This document shows positions 20,219 to 30,067 of a stretch of 64,000 nucleotides of DNA, in pieces (position 1 is the first letter of the stretch; every line of letters starts with the position of its first letter). The notes beneath the pieces are model-generated. The model ran no database searches. It was not told the origin of the DNA and worked only from the letters and a program-made list of their open reading frames with translations. This DNA comes from Gammaproteobacteria bacterium (lineage in GTDB: Bacteria; Pseudomonadota; Gammaproteobacteria; JAADJB01): contig JAADJB010000010.1 of NCBI GenBank assembly GCA_013151035.1, positions 1-64,000 of the forward strand. The letters run 5' to 3'. The position numbers and the translations under genes are program-made.

Positions 20219-20665
20219 TTATTTGCTTTCAAAGATATATTTGCTAATGAGTTCTTCCAGACTAATGGCGGATTCTGTCTCTGTTATTTCGTCATTATTC
20301 GATAGATAGATATCTGAGCCCCCGGGTTTAATCACAATGTAACGATCACCAATAATGCCTGCGGTACGGATGGCAGCGATGCTGTCCTCCTGTAATTTCA
20401 CCTGCTTACTAATGGACAGGGTAACAACGGCTTCATATTCCTCATTATCAAGAATAATGTCGGAGACCTTACCGATGTTGACACCCGCCAGTTCAATATT
20501 GGCACCTTCCTTTAATCCTGATATGGAGGTGAATCGACTCTGTAACTGGTAACTGTCATTATTAAGCAGGGCAATGTCCCCCATCTTGACAGCTAGATAG
20601 GCGAAACTTAAAAGCCCAACAATAATGAATAGGCCGACATTGAGTTCGATATTTTTTTTGTTCAT
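20219..20665 (-). CDS. mlaD: MCE-domain substrate-binding protein MlaD
   Basis: Single-pass inner-membrane protein with one MCE domain; in the Mla system a hexameric MlaD ring forms a lipid channel above MlaE. One membrane helix at about 8-25, then the MCE domain (FTSISGLKEGANIELAGVNI, about 45-64). 148 residues, shorter than E. coli MlaD (183), lacking much of the C-terminal tail. It starts 14 bases after mlaE ends. Confidence 0.95.
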   Translation of the reverse strand: MNKKNIELNVGLFIIVGLLSFAYLAVKMGDIALLNNDSYQLQSRFTSISGLKEGANIELAGVNIGKVSDIILDNEEYEAVVTLSISKQVKLQEDSIAAIRTAGIIGDRYIVIKPGGSDIYLSNNDEITETESAISLEELISKYIFESK

Positions 20666-20679
20666 GGTGTTGTATAACC

Positions 20680-21465
20680 TTATAACAGAAGGGTGCCAAT
20701 GATGTAATCAAATATTAATACGGATATGGATGACATAACAACAGCATCGGTGGTCACTTGACTGACACCCTCGGCACCAAAGACATTCTTGTTGAGGTGT
20801 AAAAAGAAGCCCTTGTAGGTGGCAATCAAGGCGATCAATAAGCCGAAAAAGGCTGACTTATAGATACCAAGAAGGATATCAGACATCATCACACTATCGT
20901 ACATGCCCTGAAAAAAAGCACCTTCACTGACACCTTCGAGTATCACCCCAACAAAATAGCCGCCCCATATCCCAAGGATATCGAAAATAAAGGTGAGTAG
21001 AGGAAGCGAGATAATGGCGGCAATGAATTTGGGTGCGATGAGGTATTTATAAGGGTCAATAGCCATGCATTCCAGTGCGTCGATCTGTTCAGAATGACGC
21101 ATAATGCCGATCTCGGCACAGATGGCTGATCCGGCACGTCCAATCACCATTAATGCCGTTAATACCGGGCCGAGTTCCTGAATTAGGCTCAGGGCTACGG
21201 CTGAACCTAGTAGCTCTTCAGAACCAAATTTCGCCAGATTATGATGACCTTGCAGACCGAGCACCATGCCCGTGAACAGACCGGTAACAATAATGACAAA
21301 ACTGGATCGGGAACCAATAAAGTAGATCTGCCGAATAATCGGTCGCCACTCATAAGGCGGATGCACAATACTGCTGAGGATGGCTGTTAGAAACAGACCC
21401 AAACGTCCGATATTGGTTGTAAAGTCAAGGAAGCGACGCCCCGTCTGTTCAATAAAAAGACGCAT
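20680..21465 (-). CDS. mlaE: Phospholipid ABC transporter permease MlaE
   Basis: Inner-membrane permease of the MlaFEDB complex. Five or six hydrophobic segments and the MlaE family motifs LGLQGHHNLAKFG, SLIQELGPVLTALMVIGRAG and EIGIMRHSEQIDALE, the last forming the coupling contact with MlaF. 261 residues, normal length. It begins 3 bases after the STAS gene ends, so the two are tightly coupled in one operon. Confidence 0.96.
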   Translation of the reverse strand: MRLFIEQTGRRFLDFTTNIGRLGLFLTAILSSIVHPPYEWRPIIRQIYFIGSRSSFVIIVTGLFTGMVLGLQGHHNLAKFGSEELLGSAVALSLIQELGPVLTALMVIGRAGSAICAEIGIMRHSEQIDALECMAIDPYKYLIAPKFIAAIISLPLLTFIFDILGIWGGYFVGVILEGVSEGAFFQGMYDSVMMSDILLGIYKSAFFGLLIALIATYKGFFLHLNKNVFGAEGVSQVTTDAVVMSSISVLIFDYIIGTLLL

Positions 21466-21468
21466 TTT

Positions 21469-21795
21469 TTAGCCCTGTAGCGCCTCATCAAGGGAAAGAA
21501 ACATACTGAACACCTTGTCCAGACGTGAGAGTTCCAGTACACGCAGAGCGGCATCACTGGTGGCAATTAGAGAGAAGGGTTGTTGTTTCTTTCTTGATTC
21601 CTGTAACGCCTCAACCAGGGTGGCAATGCCTGAGCTATCGATATAACTGACATCCTGCAGGTTAACCAGTACCTGGGTGGATTGTTGGACGGAATCCAGC
21701 AGGATCTTGCGTGATTGAGGCGAGTTTGACAGATCGATGTCTCCGCTAAAAGACACCAGAATGTAATCGTTCTCAATCTGTGTTGTATAATTCAT
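21469..21795 (-). CDS. STAS-domain protein, MlaB-like / anti-anti-sigma-like
   Basis: 108-residue STAS protein. In the Mla system the STAS protein MlaB binds MlaF and is needed for its activity; this gene has that position, 3 bases before mlaE. It also keeps the full phospho-switch motif of SpoIIAA/RsbV proteins, YIDSSGIATL, with the expected phospho-acceptor at Ser55. The gene directly upstream encodes a matching kinase and the next a matching phosphatase; it overlaps the kinase gene by 23 bases. It may therefore be an MlaB whose binding is gated by phosphorylation, or an anti-anti-sigma-type switch that only happens to be linked. Ribosome site AAGGGAA before the ATG at 21795. Confidence 0.85.
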   Translation of the reverse strand: MNYTTQIENDYILVSFSGDIDLSNSPQSRKILLDSVQQSTQVLVNLQDVSYIDSSGIATLVEALQESRKKQQPFSLIATSDAALRVLELSRLDKVFSMFLSLDEALQG

Positions 21796-22234
21796 AGATT
21801 CCCTTGTTAATCTTTTTGGATAAAAAAAGTATATTCCCCGTATTATCCGGTACGGGAAGATATTTGACTACATCCATGATTTTCTGGATCAGTAGAATGC
21901 CCAGACCACCTGGACTCAGTTTTTCTTTTTCTGTTGGCACTAGTATAGCCGGATCCACTTTTTTTGCATAATCCCGAATCCTGATCTCTATGGATGAGTC
22001 ATGGTACTGGATGTCGATATCGATTATACCTGATTCATTATCGTTGTAGGCATAACGGACAATATTCTGGCAGCTTTCATCAACCGCGATGATAATATCA
22101 TGGGTGTCTCTTGCTGTGCAGGCAAAGGCGGCGCAGGCACGATTGACCAGTTCACGAATGGATTTAAGCTGGTCAGCCCGAGCGGGGATCTGTGATCGAC
22201 GATAGACCTGTGGCTGAGGGATATCAGCGTTCAT
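21773..22234 (-). CDS. RsbW/SpoIIAB-like serine protein kinase (HATPase_c)
   Basis: 153-residue single GHKL ATPase domain, the fold of anti-sigma kinases. N-box VDESCQNIVRYAY with E53 and N57; G1-box D88 (DYAKK, where DxG is usual); G2-box PGGLGILLI (about 108-116). In partner-switching systems such kinases phosphorylate a STAS protein on the DSSG serine. The STAS gene overlaps its 3' end and the phosphatase gene overlaps its 5' end by 11 bases, so the three are translationally coupled. No sigma factor gene is nearby, so its binding partner other than the STAS protein is unknown. Confidence 0.88.
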   Translation of the reverse strand: MNADIPQPQVYRRSQIPARADQLKSIRELVNRACAAFACTARDTHDIIIAVDESCQNIVRYAYNDNESGIIDIDIQYHDSSIEIRIRDYAKKVDPAILVPTEKEKLSPGGLGILLIQKIMDVVKYLPVPDNTGNILFLSKKINKGIYELYNTD

Positions 22235-23534
22235 CCTTAAGACTCATGATGGTTATGTCATCGTGTAGTTCGGTATTGGATTGTTGTAACAGAGAACAGA
22301 CATGGGCAATCTGTTCACGATTTGAAACATGTTGCTGATCAATGAGTTCCTGCTTCAGTCGGTCAATGCCCAAACGGGTACTGGTATCAATTCGGCCTTC
22401 AGTAACACCATCACTGAATATATACAGGCAACCGCCATCAAGCATGATTTCCTGTTCAGCAATGGTTTCATCCTGCGTTAGGGGCGGGACAATGCCTAGT
22501 GGTGGCGCACTGGCCTCAATACTGGTGTATTGCATGGCCTGATTGAGGAAAAGTGCGGGTTCGTGACCCGCATTGGCCAATATTGTCCTGCCTGTTGCAG
22601 GATCATAGGTGCCACAGAGCATGGTGACAAACATACCCCGGGTAGCCGTCTCACAGATCTCAACATTAATCTTGGCAAGTAGCTTGCCAGGCTGGTGAAT
22701 ATTCTTGCCCAGGCAACGAAACAGGCTGGCGGTCTTTGCCATTAACAAGGCAGCATTCATGCCCTTGCCCGAGACATCACCCAGGCTAAAATAGATACGC
22801 CCATCATCTAAGACAAAATAATCGTAGAAATCACCGGATATTGTTCTGGCGGGGATGTTGATACCAAAAATGGGTAGTTTGTCATCGGCAACGGGTAGCA
22901 GGCTACGCTGGATCTCGGCAGCCATATCGATTTCTTGCTGTACACGTTGTTGTTCCATTAATCTTTCAGCCATGCGTGTATTGGCAATGGCCATTGAGGT
23001 GGCAGATGCCAATGTTTGCAACATAAGCAGGTCGGACTCGGTAAAACGCGTATCTTTTTCTCGTCGATTAACCAGTTCGATGGCGCCGATTTTTTCATCA
23101 TGGGTCACCAACGGGGCGCACAGGATAGATTCGGTCTTGAAGCCGGATTCTTCATCCACCTCAGTGATAAAATCAGGATCTTGACTAACATCGCGTACGA
23201 TTTTGCCCTGGCCGGTGGTAACACAGTGACCAATAATGCCCTGATCGGCATCAATTTTGATCCCGGTAATATCAATCGGGCCGACCGATGCCTTACAGGT
23301 GAGACGGCTGGCATCATCCTCCAGGATGAACAATGAGCCGGCCTGGGCATTGACATAATGGGCAATCAATACCAGTGCGCGCTCAATAGTGTCGGTCACA
23401 TTGCTATTACTAGAGGCAAGATGACTACTCATCTCGGCAAGTAATTGCAGGTGCCCGGACAGTTGGTTACGTGTCCTACGATCGGATTGATCCGGGTTTC
23501 TGCGTTCGTGTTGGCTTATAGTGTTTTCTAACAT
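22224..23534 (-). CDS. GAF-domain PP2C phosphatase (RsbU/SpoIIE-like)
   Basis: 436 residues. A GAF sensor domain (about 30-190) is followed by a linker and a PPM/PP2C-type SpoIIE phosphatase domain (about 200-434). Metal-binding acidic residues are in place: D235 and D238 (SGDFYDYF), D253 (LGDVSGKGM), D375 (FSDGVTE) and D425/D426 (HDDITIM). This class dephosphorylates phospho-STAS proteins. The GAF domain would set the input (small ligand or redox); its ligand cannot be read from sequence. First gene of the partner-switch/mla operon. No membrane segment. Confidence 0.92.
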   Translation of the reverse strand: MLENTISQHERRNPDQSDRRTRNQLSGHLQLLAEMSSHLASSNSNVTDTIERALVLIAHYVNAQAGSLFILEDDASRLTCKASVGPIDITGIKIDADQGIIGHCVTTGQGKIVRDVSQDPDFITEVDEESGFKTESILCAPLVTHDEKIGAIELVNRREKDTRFTESDLLMLQTLASATSMAIANTRMAERLMEQQRVQQEIDMAAEIQRSLLPVADDKLPIFGINIPARTISGDFYDYFVLDDGRIYFSLGDVSGKGMNAALLMAKTASLFRCLGKNIHQPGKLLAKINVEICETATRGMFVTMLCGTYDPATGRTILANAGHEPALFLNQAMQYTSIEASAPPLGIVPPLTQDETIAEQEIMLDGGCLYIFSDGVTEGRIDTSTRLGIDRLKQELIDQQHVSNREQIAHVCSLLQQSNTELHDDITIMSLKDER

Positions 23535-23575
23535 GTCCTAATGGTAGCGAAAAAAGGGGGTGGAGTCTCATTTTT

Positions 23576-24235
23576 TCAACAATATTGCTCCAGATATTGA
23601 ATAAACCGACTACGTGGAATAACGCTAGCACCTAAACGACTCAGATGCGCTGACCCCACCTGGCAATCAATTAGCTCAAGTTCCCCTTGATTAAAGTACC
23701 GAACCAGATGCACCAGGGCAATCTTGGAGGCATCGGATTGTCGGCTAAACATGGATTCACCAAAGAATACTTGTCCAATATGAATGCCATAGAGCCCACC
23801 GATGAGTTGTCCTTGCTGCCACACCTCAACCGAGTGCGCATGACCAAGTTTATGGAGCTGGGCGTAGGCCTCGATCATCGCGCTATTGATCCAGGTGCCA
23901 TTTTGTCCGGGTCGGGGTTCGCTACAGGCCTGGATGACGGCATTAAAGGACTGATTAAAACTGATTTCAATGACCTTGTTGCGTAGGCTCTTGCCAAGAC
24001 TGCGAGAGACCTTTAGCTGATTGGGAAATAACACTGTGCGCGGATCAGGTGACCACCAGAGTATCGGTTCACCCTCGTTATACCAGGGGAAGATACCCTG
24101 ACGATAGGCACTTAACAGACGTTCAGGGCTGAGATCGCCACCAAAGGCCAATAGGCCATCGGGTTCCTGTAATGCCTGTGTAACAGCAGGGAAACACAGG
24201 GTGTCATCTAACAGGGTAATCGGTAACGGACTCAC
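23576..24235 (-). CDS. aat: Leucyl/phenylalanyl-tRNA--protein transferase
   Basis: Adds Leu or Phe to proteins with N-terminal Arg or Lys, creating N-degrons read by ClpS for ClpAP. Family motifs are intact: FPWYNEGEPILWWSPDPRTV (about 50-69), GTWINSAMIEAY, and SMFSRQSDASKIAL. 219 residues, normal. In E. coli aat follows infA; here it lies downstream of trxB and is separated from infA by the PEP-CTERM and mla genes. Confidence 0.97.
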   Translation of the reverse strand: MSPLPITLLDDTLCFPAVTQALQEPDGLLAFGGDLSPERLLSAYRQGIFPWYNEGEPILWWSPDPRTVLFPNQLKVSRSLGKSLRNKVIEISFNQSFNAVIQACSEPRPGQNGTWINSAMIEAYAQLHKLGHAHSVEVWQQGQLIGGLYGIHIGQVFFGESMFSRQSDASKIALVHLVRYFNQGELELIDCQVGSAHLSRLGASVIPRSRFIQYLEQYC

Positions 24236-24266
24236 CAGCGGGAACCTCTCAGGGGTTGGGATACCC

Positions 24267-24290
24267 GGGGACAGACTTCAAGTCTGTCTC

Positions 24291-24291
<1 letters not shown>
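24267..24291. repeat. Short perfect-type palindrome between aat and trxB
   Basis: GGGGACAGACTT CA AGTCTGTCTCC. It ends at the trxB stop codon. Similar in size to the GGTTTTT hairpins but with a 2-base loop and no GTACCACA word, so perhaps a separate family. Confidence 0.6.
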
Positions 24292-25301
<1,010 letters not shown>

Positions 25302-25347
25302 TCATTAAGAATAATAGAGACCGCCCCACCCCGCACCACTCCGAAGT

Positions 25348-25378
25348 GGGGACATAGCTGGTTTTTAGCTGTGTCCCC
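25348..25378. repeat. Hairpin repeat with GGTTTTT loop (copy 2)
   Basis: GGGGACATAGCT, loop GGTTTTT, AGCTGTGTCCCC, then GTACCACA about 10 bases later. Same architecture as 9910-9940 with different paired bases. Lies between trxB and ccmI. Confidence 0.75.
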
Positions 25379-25404
25379 TCAAGCGCGTACCACAGACCTT
25401 TATT

Positions 25405-26661
25405 TTAAGGTGACACCCGATCAATAATAATCGTAACCGCTTCCTGCCCTACAGTGATGTCCTGCACCTCACCAATCAAATCCCCGCTATGGGTGATAGC
25501 ATCACCCGAGTAGGAGATCCTTGCACCAACGCGTATCTGTTTAAAGTTGGATAATTTTGCTGTAGCCATAACGGCATTAGAGTCATCCAGTGTGATCGTT
25601 AGCGGTAGATCCTTTACCTGATAGCGGGCAGCAGCAAGCGGGAAACGTGGGCCTTGCATGGCCTTGGCATAGATGAATAGAGTCTCTTCACCCTTTACCT
25701 TACCAGCGAGAACCTTATCAATCTGTATGCTGAGTTTGATGCTGGCTCCAATATTGCCGGTATTGTTCGGATTGGCGGATGTGGTTGTCAGTAACTGTGA
25801 TACATCCTTATTGAGTTTCCCGGCAACACGTTTAATTAAACGGTCGAGTGCTTCGACTTCTTCAGGCATCGCACTTAGCAGCGGACGTAGACGTAGCCAT
25901 AAATCGAGTGCCTTTTCATTTTCGCCCTGTTCCTCTGCAATCATCCCTGCCATCCATAATCCAGTGCTATGGTTCGGGTCTATGGCAATGGCAGCAAATA
26001 CCAGTTCGCTCGGCCTACCTGTCATATCGCCGCCCTGAGCCATGGTTATGGCATCGGCCAGTGCCAACATTACGGTGGGTTCATTGGCGGCGAGGCGGTT
26101 GGTCTTTTCATAGGCATCAACTGCACCGGTATATTTCTTCATCGACATCAGGGTGCGTCCCATCAGATACCAGCCTTGAGCATTGTCGGGATCTTGTTCC
26201 AGTTTTCGTTGCAGATTGGCAACCATTTGTTCAAGGCTGGGGAGTGGGGAGCCGCTGTGTTGTGCTGGCATCGTGGTGGTGCTGGCATCGATGAATTGCG
26301 GTGTACCAATCTGTTGGTAAAGCAGTATGGTTAACAGCGGAATTGCAATTAAAACAGCAATGAATCCCATTTTTCCAGCACGGGAATGCTTGTTTGCTTG
26401 AGCTATTGTCCCTTGCTCCTCCAGGTCGAATAGCAGGGTTTGTTCGATCTCCAGCTTTGACTGATCGTAGAGTGCGGGTGTCAGCGTGCCATTGGCCAGT
26501 TCCTCATCAAGGTCATGCAGGTGTTCACGCGCGATAGCGACATTCTGTCCATCACGGTATTCCTTGCCTTCACTCTGTTGTTGTTTGCGCAGCAGGGCCG
26601 GTGCAATAAAGGCGATGGCTAATGCGATCATTATGGCGCTGATTATCCAGAAAGTCATCAT
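25405..26661 (-). CDS. ccmI: Cytochrome c maturation protein CcmI
   Basis: Haem-ligation chaperone that holds apocytochrome c for CcmF/CcmH (equivalent to the C-terminal part of E. coli CcmH, or CycH). Two membrane helices (about 2-20 and 93-112) flank a cytosolic loop; TPR repeats fill about 140-270 (GWYLMGRTLMSMKKYTGAVD). The C-terminal periplasmic domain matches the CcmI C-domain. 418 residues. Start ATG overlaps the ccmH stop by 4 bases. Confidence 0.93.
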   Translation of the reverse strand: MMTFWIISAIMIALAIAFIAPALLRKQQQSEGKEYRDGQNVAIAREHLHDLDEELANGTLTPALYDQSKLEIEQTLLFDLEEQGTIAQANKHSRAGKMGFIAVLIAIPLLTILLYQQIGTPQFIDASTTTMPAQHSGSPLPSLEQMVANLQRKLEQDPDNAQGWYLMGRTLMSMKKYTGAVDAYEKTNRLAANEPTVMLALADAITMAQGGDMTGRPSELVFAAIAIDPNHSTGLWMAGMIAEEQGENEKALDLWLRLRPLLSAMPEEVEALDRLIKRVAGKLNKDVSQLLTTTSANPNNTGNIGASIKLSIQIDKVLAGKVKGEETLFIYAKAMQGPRFPLAAARYQVKDLPLTITLDDSNAVMATAKLSNFKQIRVGARISYSGDAITHSGDLIGEVQDITVGQEAVTIIIDRVSP

Positions 26662-27143
26662 GGTTGTTTGGTGTCCTGATCTTCGCCAAGCAGACGTTTG
26701 GCACGTTCGAGATCTTCTTTACTGATCTCAGGGTCGGTGACCTGATTACGTCCACGGATATATTTGAGTAGACCCAGTAAGGCCAGGGCAAGGATGATAA
26801 AGGGGCCTAACCAAAGTAGCAGGGTGGAACTTTGAAAGGGTGGGCGATAGAGCACGAAATCGCCATAGCGTTGAACCATGTAGTCGATAACGTCGGCCTT
26901 TGATGCACCCGCTTGTACCATCTCATAAGTCTGCTGACGCAGGTCGATGGCGAGCTTAGCATTAGAGTCTGCCAGATTTTGATTTTGACAAACCAGGCAA
27001 CGTAGCTCACTAACGAGTTCTTTGTAGAGCCCTTCCTTGTTGCTGTCATCAAAGTTGTGGGTCTCAATACCGGCCTGAGCCGTTGAGCCAAACATTAAGA
27101 ACAGCAGGACAAAACATCTAAATGCTTGCCTGAGCTGAATCAT
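26658..27143 (-). CDS. ccmH: Cytochrome c maturation thiol protein CcmH
   Basis: Membrane-anchored periplasmic thiol-disulfide protein that reduces the CxxCH of apocytochrome c. Signal peptide about 1-24; redox motif LRCLVCQNQN with C49 and C52; a C-terminal membrane helix (about 103-123). 161 residues: the short form, with CcmI separate. Overlaps ccmG by 4 bases. Confidence 0.95.
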   Translation of the reverse strand: MIQLRQAFRCFVLLFLMFGSTAQAGIETHNFDDSNKEGLYKELVSELRCLVCQNQNLADSNAKLAIDLRQQTYEMVQAGASKADVIDYMVQRYGDFVLYRPPFQSSTLLLWLGPFIILALALLGLLKYIRGRNQVTDPEISKEDLERAKRLLGEDQDTKQP

Positions 27144-27676
27144 GATGCCCCCGATTTTAGCTTGCGAATCAGCGGCAGGATGATCTCGGCAACGGCCTGG
27201 TCGGTGACCGGGCCAATCTGTTTGTAGCGAATAATACCGTGTTGGTCGATAACAAAGGTTTCCGGTACACCATAGACCCCGTAGTCGATACCGGTGCGTC
27301 CCTTCAGATCAGAGACGGATGCGGCGTAAGGGTTACCGAACTGTTGTAGCCAGCGCAGAGCATCGACACGTTCATCCTTATAATTGAGACCGATAATATT
27401 GACCTCACGGGTGTTGGCAAGGGCGGTAATGACCCGATGTTCAGCACGACATGAGACACACCATGAGGCCCACACATTGAGTAACCAGACCTGACCTTTC
27501 ATATCCTTGGGAGTGAGCCTGAGGGTGTTATCGTATAACTGTGGTAGATCAAAGGCGGGAGCCGGTTTATCGATAAAGGGCGAGGGTACCTTGCGTGGAT
27601 CAAGGGTCAGCCCAATGCCGAGCAGGACGACCAAAGCCAGAAAAATGGCCAGTGGAATCAGGTGGCGTGACTTCAT
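27140..27676 (-). CDS. ccmG: Thiol:disulfide interchange protein CcmG (DsbE)
   Basis: Membrane-tethered thioredoxin-fold protein supplying reductant to apocytochrome c through CcmH. N-terminal anchor (about 7-24), active site WCVSC (C73, C76), cis-Pro in YGVPETFVID. WCVSC is a slight variant of the common WCPTC. 178 residues. Start abuts the ccmF stop. Confidence 0.95.
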   Translation of the reverse strand: MKSRHLIPLAIFLALVVLLGIGLTLDPRKVPSPFIDKPAPAFDLPQLYDNTLRLTPKDMKGQVWLLNVWASWCVSCRAEHRVITALANTREVNIIGLNYKDERVDALRWLQQFGNPYAASVSDLKGRTGIDYGVYGVPETFVIDQHGIIRYKQIGPVTDQAVAEIILPLIRKLKSGAS

Positions 27677-29613
27677 TAGCGCGTCCTCTGCCTTGAACGG
27701 AAATAACGCTTGTCACTGGCACCGAGCAGTCCGCCGAGTGCCATTAATATACCGCCCATCCAAATCCAGCGAATATAAGGTTTGTGGTAGATGCGCAGAC
27801 TCCAGGCACCCTCATCACCCAGGGGTTCACCGAGGGCAACAAAGAGGTCGCGGGTAATCCCGGCATCAATGCCGGCTTCAGTCATCGGCATACCGGAAAG
27901 ATAATTTCTCTTTTCCGCGTGCAAGGTTGCAATATGTTGCTTATCACGGCTAACAACGATTTCTCCCATAGCCCCGCTGTAGTTAGGGCCCTGGAAGTCA
28001 GTGGCACCATTAAACTGGAAGTCAAAACCACCGAGTTGATAGTGTTCCCCCGGGGCAAGACGGACATCTTTTTCGGTACTGTAAACCGAGACCAGGGTGA
28101 CACCAATGATAAAGACAGCAATACCTGTGTGCCCGCTGATCATGCCCCAACCACCGCGTGAAATGCTACTCAGGGCATGTCCCCAGCCTTTTCTTTCACT
28201 ACGTTGTTGAATCCATACCAATGTGGTAAACATTACCCAGAACGCGAGCACCATACCCAGTGCCGCAGACGCGCTATAGTATGGCATGGTGAATGGGAAC
28301 AGCAGTCCCAGGGCGATTGCCAAGATTGCCTGTAGACGTAGCTTTTTGGCGATGACCGAGACCTTGTCCTGCTTCCAGCGTAACAGGGCGCCGATACCGA
28401 CTAATAGTGCCAACGGTATGGTAAGCGGGATAAAGACACTATTGAAATAAGGTGGGCCGACCGAAATCTTGCCAATACCGAGGGCATCAATAATAAGCGG
28501 ATAGAGGGTGCCCAGCAGGATGCTTGCCGCTGCCACCACCAGCAGAACATTATTAATAAGCAGACCACTCTCGCGTGAAAACAGGGCAAATTTGACGGTG
28601 GAACGAATCTGGCTGGCACGCCATGAATAAAGCACCAACGAACCGCCGATCACCACCACCAGGAAGATCAGGATAAAGATCCCGCGTTCGGGATCTGTAG
28701 CAAAGGCATGTACCGAGGTGAGTACACCGGAACGCACTAAGAAGGTGCCGAGTAGACTCAATGAAAAGGTGAGAATAGCCAACAGCACTGTCCACGCCTT
28801 GAATGCTCCGCGTTTCTCGGTGACTGCCAGCGAATGAATCAGCGCTGTACCGACCAGCCAGGGCATGAATGAGGCATTCTCCACCGGATCCCAGAACCAC
28901 CAGCCACCCCAGCCCAATTCGTAGTACGCCCACCAGCTACCGAGCACAATGCCCAGGGTCATAAAGACCCAGGCGATATTGGTCCAGGGGCGTGACCAGC
29001 GTGCCCATGCCGAGTCGAGACGACCACCGAGCATGGCAGCAATAGCAAAGGCAAAGGCCACTGAGAAACCCACATAACCCATGTAGAGCATGGGTGGATG
29101 AATCGCCAGACCGGGGTCTTGCAATAATGGATTAAGATCACGACCTTCTAGCGGCACCGTGAGCAGCCGATCAAAGGGGTTGGAAGTGAGCAGCATAAAG
29201 AGCAGGAAGCCGACGCTGACCATGCCCATGACACCGACCACGCGAGCGACCATCAATACGGGAACACTGCGACTGAAAAAGGTGACTGCGGCTGTCCAGA
29301 CCGAGAGAATAACAGCCCATAACAGCAGTGAACCTTCGTGCCCACCCCAGACACCTGAGACCAGGTAGAGCGTGGGTAATAAGCTGTTGGAATTGGCAGT
29401 GACATATTTAACTGAAAAATCATGTACCAGAAAGGCATAGACAAGCAGGCCAAAGGCAAACAGCATAAAGACGACCTGTGCCTGTGCTGCCGGTTTGGCA
29501 ACCGCAATCCATGAGTCGATTCCCTTATGTGCGCCAATGGTGGGTAGAATCGCCTGGATCAGTGCCATGCACAGGGCCAGGATGAGGGCTATTTGTCCAA
29601 GCTCCGGGATCAT
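27676..29613 (-). CDS. ccmF: Cytochrome c haem lyase subunit CcmF
   Basis: Polytopic haem-handling protein that transfers haem from CcmE to apocytochromes. The tryptophan-rich haem-binding segment GWGGWWFWDPVENASFMPWL starts at about residue 234, with WWFWD at 238-242. Conserved histidines such as HEGSLLLW (about 92) and IHPP (about 171) are present. 645 residues, normal. Overlaps ccmE by 4 bases. Confidence 0.97.
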   Translation of the reverse strand: MIPELGQIALILALCMALIQAILPTIGAHKGIDSWIAVAKPAAQAQVVFMLFAFGLLVYAFLVHDFSVKYVTANSNSLLPTLYLVSGVWGGHEGSLLLWAVILSVWTAAVTFFSRSVPVLMVARVVGVMGMVSVGFLLFMLLTSNPFDRLLTVPLEGRDLNPLLQDPGLAIHPPMLYMGYVGFSVAFAFAIAAMLGGRLDSAWARWSRPWTNIAWVFMTLGIVLGSWWAYYELGWGGWWFWDPVENASFMPWLVGTALIHSLAVTEKRGAFKAWTVLLAILTFSLSLLGTFLVRSGVLTSVHAFATDPERGIFILIFLVVVIGGSLVLYSWRASQIRSTVKFALFSRESGLLINNVLLVVAAASILLGTLYPLIIDALGIGKISVGPPYFNSVFIPLTIPLALLVGIGALLRWKQDKVSVIAKKLRLQAILAIALGLLFPFTMPYYSASAALGMVLAFWVMFTTLVWIQQRSERKGWGHALSSISRGGWGMISGHTGIAVFIIGVTLVSVYSTEKDVRLAPGEHYQLGGFDFQFNGATDFQGPNYSGAMGEIVVSRDKQHIATLHAEKRNYLSGMPMTEAGIDAGITRDLFVALGEPLGDEGAWSLRIYHKPYIRWIWMGGILMALGGLLGASDKRYFRSRQRTR

Positions 29614-30047
29614 TGCGGGTTCCCCTGCTGCCGTCCCTTTTCCAGTGCCTCGGCAACTTCGGGTGGCATATAGTTTTCATCATGTTTGGCGAGCACTTCT
29701 TCGGCGATAAAGATGCCATCAGTCCCCATTTTGCCCTGAGCAATAACCCCCTGACCCTCAGCGAAGAGGTCGGGCAGGATGCCAGTATAAGCGACGGATA
29801 CCTGGTTGGCATTATCGGTTACGTTGAAACGAACGGTGAGTTCCTTGCCACGTTGCAGTGAGCCGGATTCCACCAGACCACCCAGTCGAAACAGATGCCC
29901 CTTAGGTGCCTTTCCTTCTGTCACCTCGGTCGGTGAGAAGAAGTAAGACATATTGTTGCCCAGAGCGTTGAATACCAGCCAAGTGGCTAATATAATCACC
30001 ACAACACCGATGGAGAGGAGGATAAATCGTTTTTGTCTAGCTTTCAT
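29610..30047 (-). CDS. ccmE: Haem chaperone CcmE
   Basis: Periplasmic haem chaperone that binds haem covalently and delivers it to CcmF. N-terminal membrane anchor (about 8-27), OB-fold body, and the haem-attachment motif HDENYMPPEV with His122 and Tyr126. 145 residues. About 20 bases downstream of ccmD. Confidence 0.97.
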   Translation of the reverse strand: MKARQKRFILLSIGVVVIILATWLVFNALGNNMSYFFSPTEVTEGKAPKGHLFRLGGLVESGSLQRGKELTVRFNVTDNANQVSVAYTGILPDLFAEGQGVIAQGKMGTDGIFIAEEVLAKHDENYMPPEVAEALEKGRQQGNPQ

Positions 30048-30067
30048 ACAGTGGATTCTATGTGGGC

